Positions 1 to 11,815 of a stretch of 64,000 bases of DNA are shown one piece after another. This DNA comes from Rhodocyclaceae bacterium. Its GTDB lineage: Bacteria > Pseudomonadota > Gammaproteobacteria > Burkholderiales > Rhodocyclaceae. The notes beneath the pieces were generated by a model that saw only the letters and a list, made by a program, of their open reading frames with translations, was not told the DNA's origin and ran no database searches. Each line of letters begins with the position of its first letter. Within the stretch, counting starts at the first letter, position 1. Both the position numbers and the translations under genes were made by a program. Location of the stretch: the NCBI GenBank assembly GCA_016718525.1, contig JADKDD010000002.1:1116001-1180000 (forward strand). Reading direction: 5' to 3'.

Positions 1-1956
1 TGTCGTACCAGTACGCGCCGCTGAGCGAATGAATATTGCCGTCAAAGACCAAGCCGACCACTTCGCCCTGGCGGTTGATCATCGGGCTGCCGGAGTTGCC
101 GCCGATGATGTCATGCGTACTGGACTGATTGAAATGTGTCTTCAGATTTAAACGGTCCTTGCTGCTAAGCCAGGAAGCGGGCAAGGCATACGGGTCATTG
201 CCGGTGGCGCGTTCAAAGGCGCCGGCAAAATCGGTAAAGGGTGCGACTACTTTTCCGGACTTTTCCCAACCCTTGATCCTGCCGTAGGATAAACGCAAGG
301 TAAAGGTGGCATCGGGATAGGCGCTGTCGCCGGTCTGCGCAAAGCGGGCTTGGGCAATTAATTCCGAATTCTTTTGTATGACCGCTTCGACCTCACGTTC
401 GTAACGGGCGCGCAATTCCCGGGCATCTGTGTCGATTGCCACGGCCAGGCGAATGAACGCATCATCACTTTTTGCAATCGCAGCGGCGCCGCCGTTCCAC
501 AGTGCGCGCCGGACTTCGCGGTCAGTCAGCTTGGTCCCGGCAACCAGACTATCTGCCAATTGCTGCGGCGATTTTTCCCCGAGCACCTTCTTCACCAGCG
601 GTGAATCCGCCCCAAGCCGTTCCCGCATCTTGGTCAGGCCATAGGTCGTCTTCAAGGTTTCGAACTCGGGGTAAATCGGCGCTCCGGAGAACAAGCGCGC
701 TTCAACCTCGGGCAATTTGTTATCGTTGAATTCGGGCAGACGATCAGCGTTTGCTTTTGCGCGTTCCGCAGCGCCGCGCACCAAGGTGCGCGCCATCGTG
801 AAATAGCGGCTCTCAAAAGCCCGTCCGTTTTCAATCTGTACCATTTCCTGATACATCTCGCGATGCACCTTGACGGCGCGGGCAATCGCGTCCCAGGCGC
901 CAAGCGTTGTTTTGGCAAGCTCCGGTCTGGATGCGACAAATTTGCGCAACGCTTCTTCTTCCGCACGTTTGCGTTGCAGGTGCCCGGCATCGCTCAGCGC
1001 CAGCAGCTGCCCGCGTTGAACCTTGTAACTATTTTCGGTGTTGAACAGCGTGCGCGCTGCGATGCGCTCCGCCTCGCCGCCGGCGCTGCGATATTGCGTC
1101 AGCACGCCGCGGTACTCCGCGGTATTCAACAGCCGGTCGATCAGGGTGTAATCGCGCACGAATTCCAGTTGCGCCACCGTCAGCTCGCGCTCGGTTCGAC
1201 CCGGATGACCGGCCACGAACACCGGTTCATCGGCGACCGGTCCGGTGGTGTTGAACGGGAAAAAATCACCGGTTTGCGCCGGTTTGCCATCTTCATAGAC
1301 GCGAATCAACGCCATGTCGAGATCAAAGCGCGGGAAATTGAAGTTGTCCGGATCACCGCCAAAGGACGCCATTGCGTTCTCGGGCGCGAAGGCCAGACGG
1401 ACATCCTGAAAACGGTGATAACGATAAAGCTTGTATTGACCGCCGCGATAAAGATCGACGACATCGCAGCGGACTTTGGCGCCCTCGTTGCCAACACACG
1501 CCGAGGTAATTTTTGCCTTGGCGGCATTCTGGGCTAGCGTGAAAGCGGTTCCCGTCAGTTTGGCGGTCGCGGCTTTTACTTCCTTCGTCACATCAGTGAT
1601 TTTCTCCAGCCGGTTGATTTCCATCGCCGGGCACTGCTTTTCATCGCTAACCTGCTGCGCCAGAAAACCGGCTTTGAGGAAATCCTGTCCCTTGCTCGAT
1701 AGCTGCTCAACACAGGTTGCGACGCAATGATGATTGGTCAGTACCAAGCCGTTTTTGGAAACAAATGAAGCCGAACAGCCACCGGCGATTCGGGCCGCGC
1801 TGCGCATGGTCTTTTCCAGCCACGGCGCACCGGGTGCCCAGCCGATATCGCGCTGCATCGCCTTGATTGGCGGATTGTCCAGCGTCCACATGCCTTCCTC
1901 GGACCATGCGGGTAGCGAACAAACAACACAAAGCAGCAGCGCGATCAAACATTTCA
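1..1956 (-). CDS. S46-family dipeptidyl-peptidase (DPP7-like), C-terminus off the window
   Basis: Periplasmic serine dipeptidyl-peptidase releasing N-terminal dipeptides. Translation from the ATG at 1954-1956 gives a signal peptide (MKCLIALLLCVVCSLPAWS), then the S46 block GGCSASF..GLVLTNHHC with the catalytic His, a middle block GGDPDNFNFPRFDLD with the Asp, and GNSGSP with the nucleophile Ser near the window edge. About 652 residues are present and the final tens of residues are missing. Counting 18 residues from the nucleophile lands on Gly in VFDGN; that position is Gly in DPP7 and Arg in DPP11, so hydrophobic rather than acidic P1 preference is inferred. The reading frame runs off the left edge. 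Confidence 0.9.
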
Positions 1957-2022
1957 TGGCGTCTCCGGAAGGTGGTACTACGTTCAATAGTTGTGGCTTA
2001 AAAGCCCGGTATTTGACTTAAT

Positions 2023-5718
<3,696 letters not shown>

Positions 5719-5745
5719 GGAGGCTTACAGGGACCGGGAGTTTAC

Positions 5746-5770
5746 CAGTTGGTGCTGGTAAGACGGTGTT
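5746..5770 (+). repeat. Dispersed repeat, short form, upstream of metH
   Basis: Reads CAGTTGGTGCTGGTA then AGACGGTGTT. The left half is perfect and the right half is diverged. It occupies almost half of the 62-bp gap between the metH start and the stop of the Bcr/CflA exporter. Confidence 0.8.
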
Positions 5771-5780
5771 AAACCGGGTG

Positions 5781-6977
5781 TTATTCCACCGCCGTCCGTC
5801 GGCTCAACAAAAACACCACCCCACCGAGCACCAGATAACTCGCCATGCCCAGCGCCAAAGTCAGCGTGGTGCCCCACAACAGGGGCACGATGGTCGCCGA
5901 GGTGATTGCCATCACGGCAGTGTGCGCGGTCCCCATGCAGCTTGATGCCAGACCGCGGCGCGCGGGGAACTGATCCAGCCCCATCAGCTGCAATGTCGGC
6001 ACCGAAAGCGCCATGCCGCAGGTGTAGAGCGGCAGCGGGATCAGCGACCACGGCAGGCCGGGTGGCAGGCTCAGGTTGATGATGAGGTTGAGCGTCGCCG
6101 CAAATCCCATCAGACCGAAGCCGATCTTGATCGTCGCCATGCGGCTGATTTTTCCCGCCGTGCGGCCCGAAACATACGAGCCAATCATCATGCCGGCAAC
6201 CACCGGCACAAACATCACACCGAAGGATTGCGCGGAAACGCCCAGATGGCGGATCAAGAACACCGGCGCGGCAAGGATGTAGATAAATCCGGCGCTGAAA
6301 ATCAGCGCAATCGCAATCGACAAACGGCGGAACTCGTGATGCGAAAACACGCTGCGATACGCATGCCACAACGACACCGGATGCAAGCTCTGGCGCTTCT
6401 CCGGCGGCAGCGTCTCGGGCAACCACAACGCGCAGGCAATGAATAACAGTAACGTAAATCCACTGAGGAAAAAGAAGATGCCGTGCCAGTCGAAATACTG
6501 CAATATCCAGCCGCCGATAATCGGCGCAATCGCCGGCGCGATGGCAAACAAAATCGACACATGCGCCATCAGCTTTTGCGCGTCCGCACCATCGTATAAG
6601 TCGCGCACCATCGCCCGGCTGACAATCACTCCGGTGCCCGCACTCAAGCCCTGAAACACCCGGCCCAGCAGCAAAGTCTCGATGCTGGTGGCAAACGCAC
6701 ACAGCATCGAAGCCAAAAAGAACAGCGCCAGCCCGACCAAGATCACGCGCTTGCGCCCCAACGCATCGGAGATCGCGCCGTGCCACAGCATCATGAAGGC
6801 AAACGGAATCAGATACGCCGCCAGCGTTTGCTGTACCAGCACGTCCGTAGTGTGCAGCCCCCGCACCATCGCCGGAAAGGCCGGCAGGTAAGTGTCGATC
6901 GCAAACGGACCGATCATCGTCAGCGCGGCAAGGATAAGCACCAACTGACGTGGCGGCGGCGTGGTTTCTGTGTGCAT
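5781..6977 (-). CDS. Bcr/CflA-family MFS drug exporter
   Basis: Inner-membrane proton-driven multidrug exporter of the major facilitator superfamily, 398 residues with about twelve hydrophobic segments. The Bcr/CflA signature region is visible at the N-terminus (MIGPFAIDTYLPAFP, helix 1, and the loop motif GAISDALGRKRVILVGL between helices 2 and 3). The length fits the family. The gene precedes metH on the same strand with 62 bp between, a gap filled largely by a dispersed repeat copy, so co-transcription is possible but not clear. The substrate cannot be read from the sequence. Confidence 0.9.
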   Translation of the reverse strand: MHTETTPPPRQLVLILAALTMIGPFAIDTYLPAFPAMVRGLHTTDVLVQQTLAAYLIPFAFMMLWHGAISDALGRKRVILVGLALFFLASMLCAFATSIETLLLGRVFQGLSAGTGVIVSRAMVRDLYDGADAQKLMAHVSILFAIAPAIAPIIGGWILQYFDWHGIFFFLSGFTLLLFIACALWLPETLPPEKRQSLHPVSLWHAYRSVFSHHEFRRLSIAIALIFSAGFIYILAAPVFLIRHLGVSAQSFGVMFVPVVAGMMIGSYVSGRTAGKISRMATIKIGFGLMGFAATLNLIINLSLPPGLPWSLIPLPLYTCGMALSVPTLQLMGLDQFPARRGLASSCMGTAHTAVMAITSATIVPLLWGTTLTLALGMASYLVLGGVVFLLSRRTAVE

Positions 6978-7048
6978 CCTCAGACTATACCGGCCTTGGC
7001 TACAATGACCGCTAAAGCCACCGTTACCAGATCGCCGGAGGTATCACC

Positions 7049-7441
7049 ATGAAACACCTCACCCCCAAAGAATCCGCGCAGTTTTTGCACGATCAGCCCG
7101 ACGCCCTGCTGATCGATTGCCGGAGCGAAATCGAATACCTCTTCGTCGGCCATCCCGTCGGCGCCCACCACGTCGCCTGGAGCGATGCGCCCGACTGGGA
7201 AATCAACCCGCGCTTCGTCGAAGAAGTCCGCCAGCTCGCCGGCCTGGTCTCCAACCGCCCCGTGCTACTCATCTGCCGTAGCGGCGTCCGCTCCGTCGAC
7301 GCGGGTAATGCGCTCGAAGCCGCCGGCTTCACCGACGTGATTAACGTCCTCCACGGCTTCGAAGGCCAACTCAACGAAACCCACCATCGCGGCTCGCTGA
7401 ACGGCTGGCGCTTTGATGGGCTGCCGTGGGAGCAAAGCTGA
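7049..7441 (+). CDS. Rhodanese-like domain protein
   Basis: Single-domain rhodanese of 130 residues, expected to carry a persulfide on its active-site Cys and to act in the cytoplasm (no signal peptide). The active-site loop reads CRSGVRS near residue 75 and the N-terminal strand LLIDCRSEIEY is typical. GGAGG lies 8 bases before the ATG. It stands alone, divergent from the exporter gene to its left, and a dispersed repeat copy starts 14 bp after its stop. The sulfur acceptor is unknown. Confidence 0.9.
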   Translation: MKHLTPKESAQFLHDQPDALLIDCRSEIEYLFVGHPVGAHHVAWSDAPDWEINPRFVEEVRQLAGLVSNRPVLLICRSGVRSVDAGNALEAAGFTDVINVLHGFEGQLNETHHRGSLNGWRFDGLPWEQS

Positions 7442-7454
7442 GTCGGAAATTCGC

Positions 7455-7480
7455 CAGTTGGTGCTGACGACACGCCGTTG
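7455..7480 (+). repeat. Dispersed repeat, short form, left edge of the HNH pair
   Basis: Reads CAGTTGGTGCTGACG then ACACGCCGTTG, starting 14 bp after the rhodanese stop. Together with the inverted copy at 8840-8887 it brackets the HNH endonuclease and its partner gene. Confidence 0.85.
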
Positions 7481-7487
7481 AATGCTG

Positions 7488-7925
7488 TCAGCGCGTTTGC
7501 TGCGTCACCTTTGCTTCGATAAGTCGCGTCAATTGTGTGGTTTGCCGCCGCAAGCCGATTGGTGTCAGTGATGACATCGAGTGCGGAACACGGAAATGGA
7601 CGTTGACGCAGTAGTGCGGTTTTCGTGTAACCAAATAGCAGAGCCGATTTACGAACGCAAACCCCGGAGAAATACACTGATCTGGACCATCACCACGGTC
7701 AACCACAGTCCAGACGTAATTTACGTCCATGCTACGAACAACCGCTAAGTCTTCGCCATATGTCTCAAGCCCAAGCCCGTTCCAAATTTTGAAACGTGAC
7801 TTGGGATGACGATAGGGTTCGAAGTGGGCACAAAAAGTATCTTCGTGAAGATTGAGTGAGCGGTTCATGAAACTATCCTGAACCTTTGCGTTTGCTCGAA
7901 CCTCGAGTCTCGCCTTATTTGTCAT
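7488..7925 (-). CDS. Unrecognised 145-residue protein coupled to an HNH endonuclease
   Basis: I do not recognise this family. The frame opens with an ATG overlapping the stop of the upstream HNH gene by four bases (ATGA), which argues for translational coupling and a real gene. The protein has no signal peptide or membrane segment, is rich in aromatic and basic residues, and contains KIWNGLGLETYGED and VDRGDGPDQCISPGFAFVNR. Base composition is visibly lower in G+C than the flanking genes, in line with transfer. A regulatory, immunity or specificity partner of the nuclease is a guess from context only. Confidence 0.6.
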   Translation of the reverse strand: MTNKARLEVRANAKVQDSFMNRSLNLHEDTFCAHFEPYRHPKSRFKIWNGLGLETYGEDLAVVRSMDVNYVWTVVDRGDGPDQCISPGFAFVNRLCYLVTRKPHYCVNVHFRVPHSMSSLTPIGLRRQTTQLTRLIEAKVTQQTR

Positions 7926-8722
7926 GAATGAACTTTCCCGTCGACAAAAGTTTCCGCACGGTGTCGGGCAACGAAACTTGCATGTGGCACGAATCGCTCG
8001 GGCAGCTCAATGGGACGCCCATTGAGCGGAACAATCACCGTCTTAACGAAGGCATCTTTACTGCGCTTCAATTCTGCAGATACGATCACGCGGTAATCAT
8101 CTGTAAGCGAAATCAAGCCAATATCAAAGGCTTTATCGTGAATGGCCGAGAGACACAGGCCATTTCTCGGATTTAAGCGATTTGCCTTGTCCTTGCTCCA
8201 CGGCACGATGTGGCTGGCAACGAGCAGACGTGAATCCGAAATGCCGGACATGCAGCAACGCCCACGGTAACCACTCAACACAGCACGCCGAAAGAAATGC
8301 TGTTTGACGCGTTGTTCTGTGACGACAAGCCGCGTCTTGCCGGTAAAGTCTTCCAAGCCGATGGCTTCCTCGGCAGTGAGTGAAGGCGTTAGAGGTGCGC
8401 CAGCTGCTGCTGCCAAAGCGATTCGCCTTTGATCGCATTCGATAGCGAGGCCTTCCCAGTCGGCGTTGAACTCTTCCCATATTTCACGGTCTAGTGCAGA
8501 CGCATTGCCAAGCCCCTTCCGTCCGGACGATGTGATCGCGGGATCAAGGCTTGCAAAATTGCAGGCCTTCATTGCAACCGCCGAAGGCGTTCTACCAATC
8601 AATTTCGACAACTCAATGACCTCGCGAGTGCCTTGACTTAGCTTGCCAAATGGCAATTGACAGTAGAGGTGAAACGCAAGTTTCAATTGTTCTCGCGTCC
8701 AATTGTTTTGTTTCAAGTTCAT
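7922..8722 (-). CDS. HNH endonuclease
   Basis: Putative DNase of the restriction-type HNH family. The N-terminus (NNWTREQLKLAFHLYCQLPFG, then SKLIGRTPSAVAMKACNFASLDP) matches the helical region that precedes HNH domains in these proteins. The C-terminal HNH core shows CCMSG, LLVASHIVPWS, RLNPRNGLCLS and IHDKAFDIGLI. The chosen ATG at 8720-8722 follows AAGGAG with almost no spacer. The frame stays open to 8965, but those extra codons run through a dispersed repeat copy and look non-homologous, so a start between 8722 and about 8791 remains possible. Its stop overlaps the next gene by four bases. Confidence 0.8.
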   Translation of the reverse strand: MNLKQNNWTREQLKLAFHLYCQLPFGKLSQGTREVIELSKLIGRTPSAVAMKACNFASLDPAITSSGRKGLGNASALDREIWEEFNADWEGLAIECDQRRIALAAAAGAPLTPSLTAEEAIGLEDFTGKTRLVVTEQRVKQHFFRRAVLSGYRGRCCMSGISDSRLLVASHIVPWSKDKANRLNPRNGLCLSAIHDKAFDIGLISLTDDYRVIVSAELKRSKDAFVKTVIVPLNGRPIELPERFVPHASFVARHRAETFVDGKVHS

Positions 8723-8839
8723 CTCCTTATCGCCAAAATGACTCGCGTGTCTCAACCCAGCTGAAATCAATTCTGTCATATCGAGGACCATTCTTTGCGG
8801 CGTACCATCTGACAGAATTAACGGTTTTGGGCGACTTTT

Positions 8840-8887
8840 GACGGCGTGTGGCCGATGAACGGGCCATTCCATCACCAGCACCAACTG
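8840..8887 (-). repeat. Dispersed repeat, medium form, right edge of the HNH pair
   Basis: 48 bp on the minus strand: left end CAGTTGGTGCTGGTGATGG, middle AATGGCCCGTTCATCGGCC, right end ACACGCCGTC. The middle aligns with the medium copy at 49717 (GGAATG..CG.TTC..GG..CC). It lies upstream of the HNH gene and inverted relative to the copy at 7455. Confidence 0.75.
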
Positions 8888-8983
8888 GCAATGATTCGGT
8901 TGGGTGAGCAGTTTGTAATGCTCGTGGCTCACTGGACGCGCCTGTCGCGAAGACTTCGGCGTCAAATTTGATTCTCTCAGCAG

Positions 8984-10315
8984 ATGGTCTTGTCAGCTAC
9001 CATGCAGCAGATGCAAGCCACCAAACCCCTTCCCCCACCCTCCCTAGCCTGGACCATCTGGGGTCTCGGTGCGATGCTGTACTTGATCGGCTTTTACCAG
9101 CGCGTCGCGCCGGCGGTGATTACGGATCAGTTGATGCGGGATTTCGCTATCGGTGGGGCGGCGCTGGGAAATTTGTCGGCGTTTTATTTTTATTCGTATG
9201 TCGCGATGCAGATTCCGACCGGGGTGATTGCCGATCGCTGGGGGCCACGGCGTTTGCTGACGACGGGTGCGGCGGTGGCGGCGATTGGCTCGGCGGTGTT
9301 TGCGTTGGCGCCGGATATTTTTTGGGCGAATGCGGGACGACTGTTGATTGGTGCTTCGGTCGCGGTGGCGTTTGTGTCGATGTTGAAGCTGGCCAATCAC
9401 TGGTTCTCGCCGCAGCACTATGCGCTGGCGGCGGGCATGGCGCTGCTGACGGGCGTGAGCGGCGGAGTGGTGGCGGGCGTGCCTTTGCGTTATCTGGTCG
9501 AGGCCTTTGGCTGGCGCGGGGTGATGGGCGTGACGGCCGCGCTGACGGCGCTGCTGGCAGCGGCGATCTGGCTGTGGGTGCGCGACGATCCGGTGGAGCG
9601 CGGCTATGCCTCCTATTTCCATGATGCGTCGCATGACCACGCTTCAACGCAACCTGCGGTTGAGTCAATTTCGATTTGGCGCGGGTTGATGCAGGTGTTG
9701 TCGTACCGCAATATCTGGGTGATTACGCTGGTGCCGATTGGTTTTTCCGGCGCGGTGCTGACGTTTGCCGGGCTGTGGGGCGTGCCGTATTTGCGTCAGG
9801 TGCATGGTGTCGATGCGCTGAGCGCGGCGGCGATTACGTCGACGCTGCTGGTGGCGTGGGCGGCGGGCGGGCCGACGCTGGGCGCGTGGTCGCAACGTCA
9901 GGGGCGGCGCAAACGCCTGTATTTGATGGCCTCCGGCGTCGCGCTGCTGGGTTGGGCGGCGATCTTTTTCTTGCCTCTGCCGCTGTGGTTATTGGTGACG
10001 CTGTTGATCCCCACGGGCTTTGCCTCGGGCAATATCACTATCGGTTTTGCCTGGGCGCGCGAGTCGGTGCCGCCGCGATTGGTGGGCACGGCGTCGGGAG
10101 TGGTTAACATGGGGCCATTGATGGGCGGAATGATGTTGCAACCAGCGGTGGGTTGGATGCTCGATCAACGCTGGCAGGGAGGTTTGGTGGCGGGCGTCAA
10201 GGTGTTCGACGCGGCCGCGTATCAGGCCGGCTTCACCCTCATCTTTGTGGCGGTAGTGTTGGCTTCAGGATTGATTTTTTTCGGGCGCGAAAGTTTTTGC
10301 AGGCAGATGACATGA
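8984..10315 (+). CDS. MFS transporter
   Basis: Major facilitator superfamily permease, 443 residues with about twelve hydrophobic helices. Helix 1 reads TIWGLGAMLYLIGFYQRVAP and the helix 2-3 loop carries GVIADRWGPRRLL, the classical MFS motif A. It resembles organic-anion or sugar-phosphate type MFS members, but the substrate is not evident. Methionines at 9002 and 9011 are alternative starts, since the ribosome site is weak. Its stop overlaps the ATG of the crotonase gene by four bases, so transporter, crotonase and HAD genes probably form one operon. Confidence 0.85.
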   Translation: MVLSATMQQMQATKPLPPPSLAWTIWGLGAMLYLIGFYQRVAPAVITDQLMRDFAIGGAALGNLSAFYFYSYVAMQIPTGVIADRWGPRRLLTTGAAVAAIGSAVFALAPDIFWANAGRLLIGASVAVAFVSMLKLANHWFSPQHYALAAGMALLTGVSGGVVAGVPLRYLVEAFGWRGVMGVTAALTALLAAAIWLWVRDDPVERGYASYFHDASHDHASTQPAVESISIWRGLMQVLSYRNIWVITLVPIGFSGAVLTFAGLWGVPYLRQVHGVDALSAAAITSTLLVAWAAGGPTLGAWSQRQGRRKRLYLMASGVALLGWAAIFFLPLPLWLLVTLLIPTGFASGNITIGFAWARESVPPRLVGTASGVVNMGPLMGGMMLQPAVGWMLDQRWQGGLVAGVKVFDAAAYQAGFTLIFVAVVLASGLIFFGRESFCRQMT

Positions 10316-11112
10316 CGATGAACACCGCAGCAGATATGACTCCGAGAATTCTGTGTTCAGACGATGGCCCGATTGCCACGCTGACTTTGTTCAATCCCGA
10401 CAAGCTCAACGCGATCAATGGCGACATGTGGCGCCAGCTCAAACGCGTGATGGACGAGCTATCGGCGCGCGCTGACTTGCGCTGCATCATCATTCGCGGC
10501 GAAGGTGAAGCGTTTGCGGCGGGCGGCGATATTGAGGAATTCCGCACCGCGCGGGCGACGGTGGATTTGGCGCTGGGGTACCACGAGGCGGTGGGCGAGG
10601 CGTTGACCGCAATCGAGCAGTGTCCGCTGCCGACCATCGCGGCGATTCAGGGTCCGTGCGTCGGCGGTGGTTTGGAAATCGCCTGCGCCTGCGATCTGCG
10701 CATCGCGGGGACCAGCGCGAAGTTCGGGGCGCCGATTTTGAAGCTGGGCTTCTCGATGTATCCGGGCGAGATGAATGGCTTGTTAGCTTTGGCCGGGCCG
10801 GCCGTGGTGAAGGAAATTTTGCTCGAAGGACGTTTGTTTGGTGCGCCCGAAGCCTATGCCAAGGGTTTGCTCAGTCGCGTGGTGGATGATGCGGCGGTGA
10901 TCGAAGAAGCTACGGCCACGGCGCAGCGCATTGCCGCCGGCGCGCCGCTGGTGGCGCGTTGGCACAAGCAATGGATAGCGCGGCTACTGACTGGCGAGCC
11001 CTTGAGCGAACAAGAAAAGCGCGACTCGTTTGCGTTTCTTTCCAGTGCGGATTACGCCGAAGGGCTTGCGGCGTTTTCTGAAAAGCGCCCGCCGAAATTT
11101 GTGGGCAAGTGA
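10312..11112 (+). CDS. Crotonase-superfamily protein (enoyl-CoA hydratase/isomerase fold)
   Basis: Acyl-CoA-binding crotonase fold, 266 residues. The oxyanion-hole segments FAAGGDIEEF and GPCVGGGLEIACACDLRIA are clear. The first catalytic Glu of true hydratases is kept (GGLEIA), but the second, normally in a QPE-L-LG segment, is replaced: FGAPILKLGFSMYPGEMNG. This suggests an isomerase, lyase or other crotonase reaction rather than standard hydration. The ATG at 10312 overlaps the MFS stop; another ATG at 10318 is possible. A HAD phosphatase gene follows after 9 bp. Confidence 0.88.
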   Translation: MTMNTAADMTPRILCSDDGPIATLTLFNPDKLNAINGDMWRQLKRVMDELSARADLRCIIIRGEGEAFAAGGDIEEFRTARATVDLALGYHEAVGEALTAIEQCPLPTIAAIQGPCVGGGLEIACACDLRIAGTSAKFGAPILKLGFSMYPGEMNGLLALAGPAVVKEILLEGRLFGAPEAYAKGLLSRVVDDAAVIEEATATAQRIAAGAPLVARWHKQWIARLLTGEPLSEQEKRDSFAFLSSADYAEGLAAFSEKRPPKFVGK

Positions 11113-11121
11113 GGCAAAGTT

Positions 11122-11784
11122 ATGGCGCTGGTTAATTGGAATTTGATCGACACCGTGCTGCTCGACATGGACGGCACCTTGTTGGATCTGAACTTTGACA
11201 ATCACTTTTGGCAGACCCATTTGCCGCGCCAGTACGCCGCTGCGCGCGGGACCACGCCGGAAGCGGTACGCGAGGAATTGATCGCAAAGTTTCACGCCCG
11301 CGCCGGAACGCTGGATTGGTATTCGGTGGATTTCTGGCAGACGGAACTGGAAGTCGACATCATGCAGTTGAAGGAAGAGGTCGCGCATCTGATTGCCGTG
11401 CATCCACACGTGGTGGATTTTCTGGCGGCCGTGCGGACCAGCGGGCGGCGCATTGTGCTGGCGACCAACGCGCATCACAAGAGCGTGACGCTGAAAATGG
11501 CGCGCACGGGGCTGACGCCGCATTTCGACAATATCGTTAGCTCGCACGCGCTCGGCGCGGCCAAAGAAGAGCAGGCGTTTTGGCAACGTCTGCAAGCCAT
11601 CGAGCCCTTTGACCCGGCGCGCACGCTGTTGGTGGATGACGCCTTACCCGTGCTCGACTCGGCCCGTTTATATGGCATCGGGCATTTGGTGGCAGTGAAA
11701 AAGCCGGACACGCAACAACGCGAAAAGCGCACCGGCGACTATCCGGCGCTGGATGATTTCTCGCAGTTGATGCCGATTTTGTAG
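11122..11784 (+). CDS. yrfG: HAD-family nucleotidase, YrfG-like (GMP/IMP 5'-nucleotidase)
   Basis: Cytoplasmic HAD phosphatase of 220 residues resembling E. coli YrfG, which dephosphorylates GMP and IMP. Motif I is LLDMDGTLLDLNFDN, motif II VLATNAH, motif III Lys near AAKEEQAFW, and motif IV LLVDDALPVLDSA. The long lysine- and arginine-rich C-terminus is typical. It follows the crotonase gene by 9 bp and ends facing the nucleotidyltransferase gene; the entire convergent gap is a dispersed repeat copy. Confidence 0.82.
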   Translation: MALVNWNLIDTVLLDMDGTLLDLNFDNHFWQTHLPRQYAAARGTTPEAVREELIAKFHARAGTLDWYSVDFWQTELEVDIMQLKEEVAHLIAVHPHVVDFLAAVRTSGRRIVLATNAHHKSVTLKMARTGLTPHFDNIVSSHALGAAKEEQAFWQRLQAIEPFDPARTLLVDDALPVLDSARLYGIGHLVAVKKPDTQQREKRTGDYPALDDFSQLMPIL

Positions 11785-11789
11785 GACCT

Positions 11790-11815
11790 GACGGCGTCTC
11801 GTCAGCACCAACTGA
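11790..11815 (-). repeat. Dispersed repeat, short form, filling a convergent gap
   Basis: On the minus strand CAGTTGGTGCTGACGAG then ACGCCGTC. It fills the 31-bp space between the stop of the HAD gene (11784) and the stop codon of the convergent gene (11816). Confidence 0.85.

Noticed and set aside
5719..5780. Possible cobalamin riboswitch before metH
   Set aside because: The gap is too short and has no B12-box; most of it is a repeat copy.
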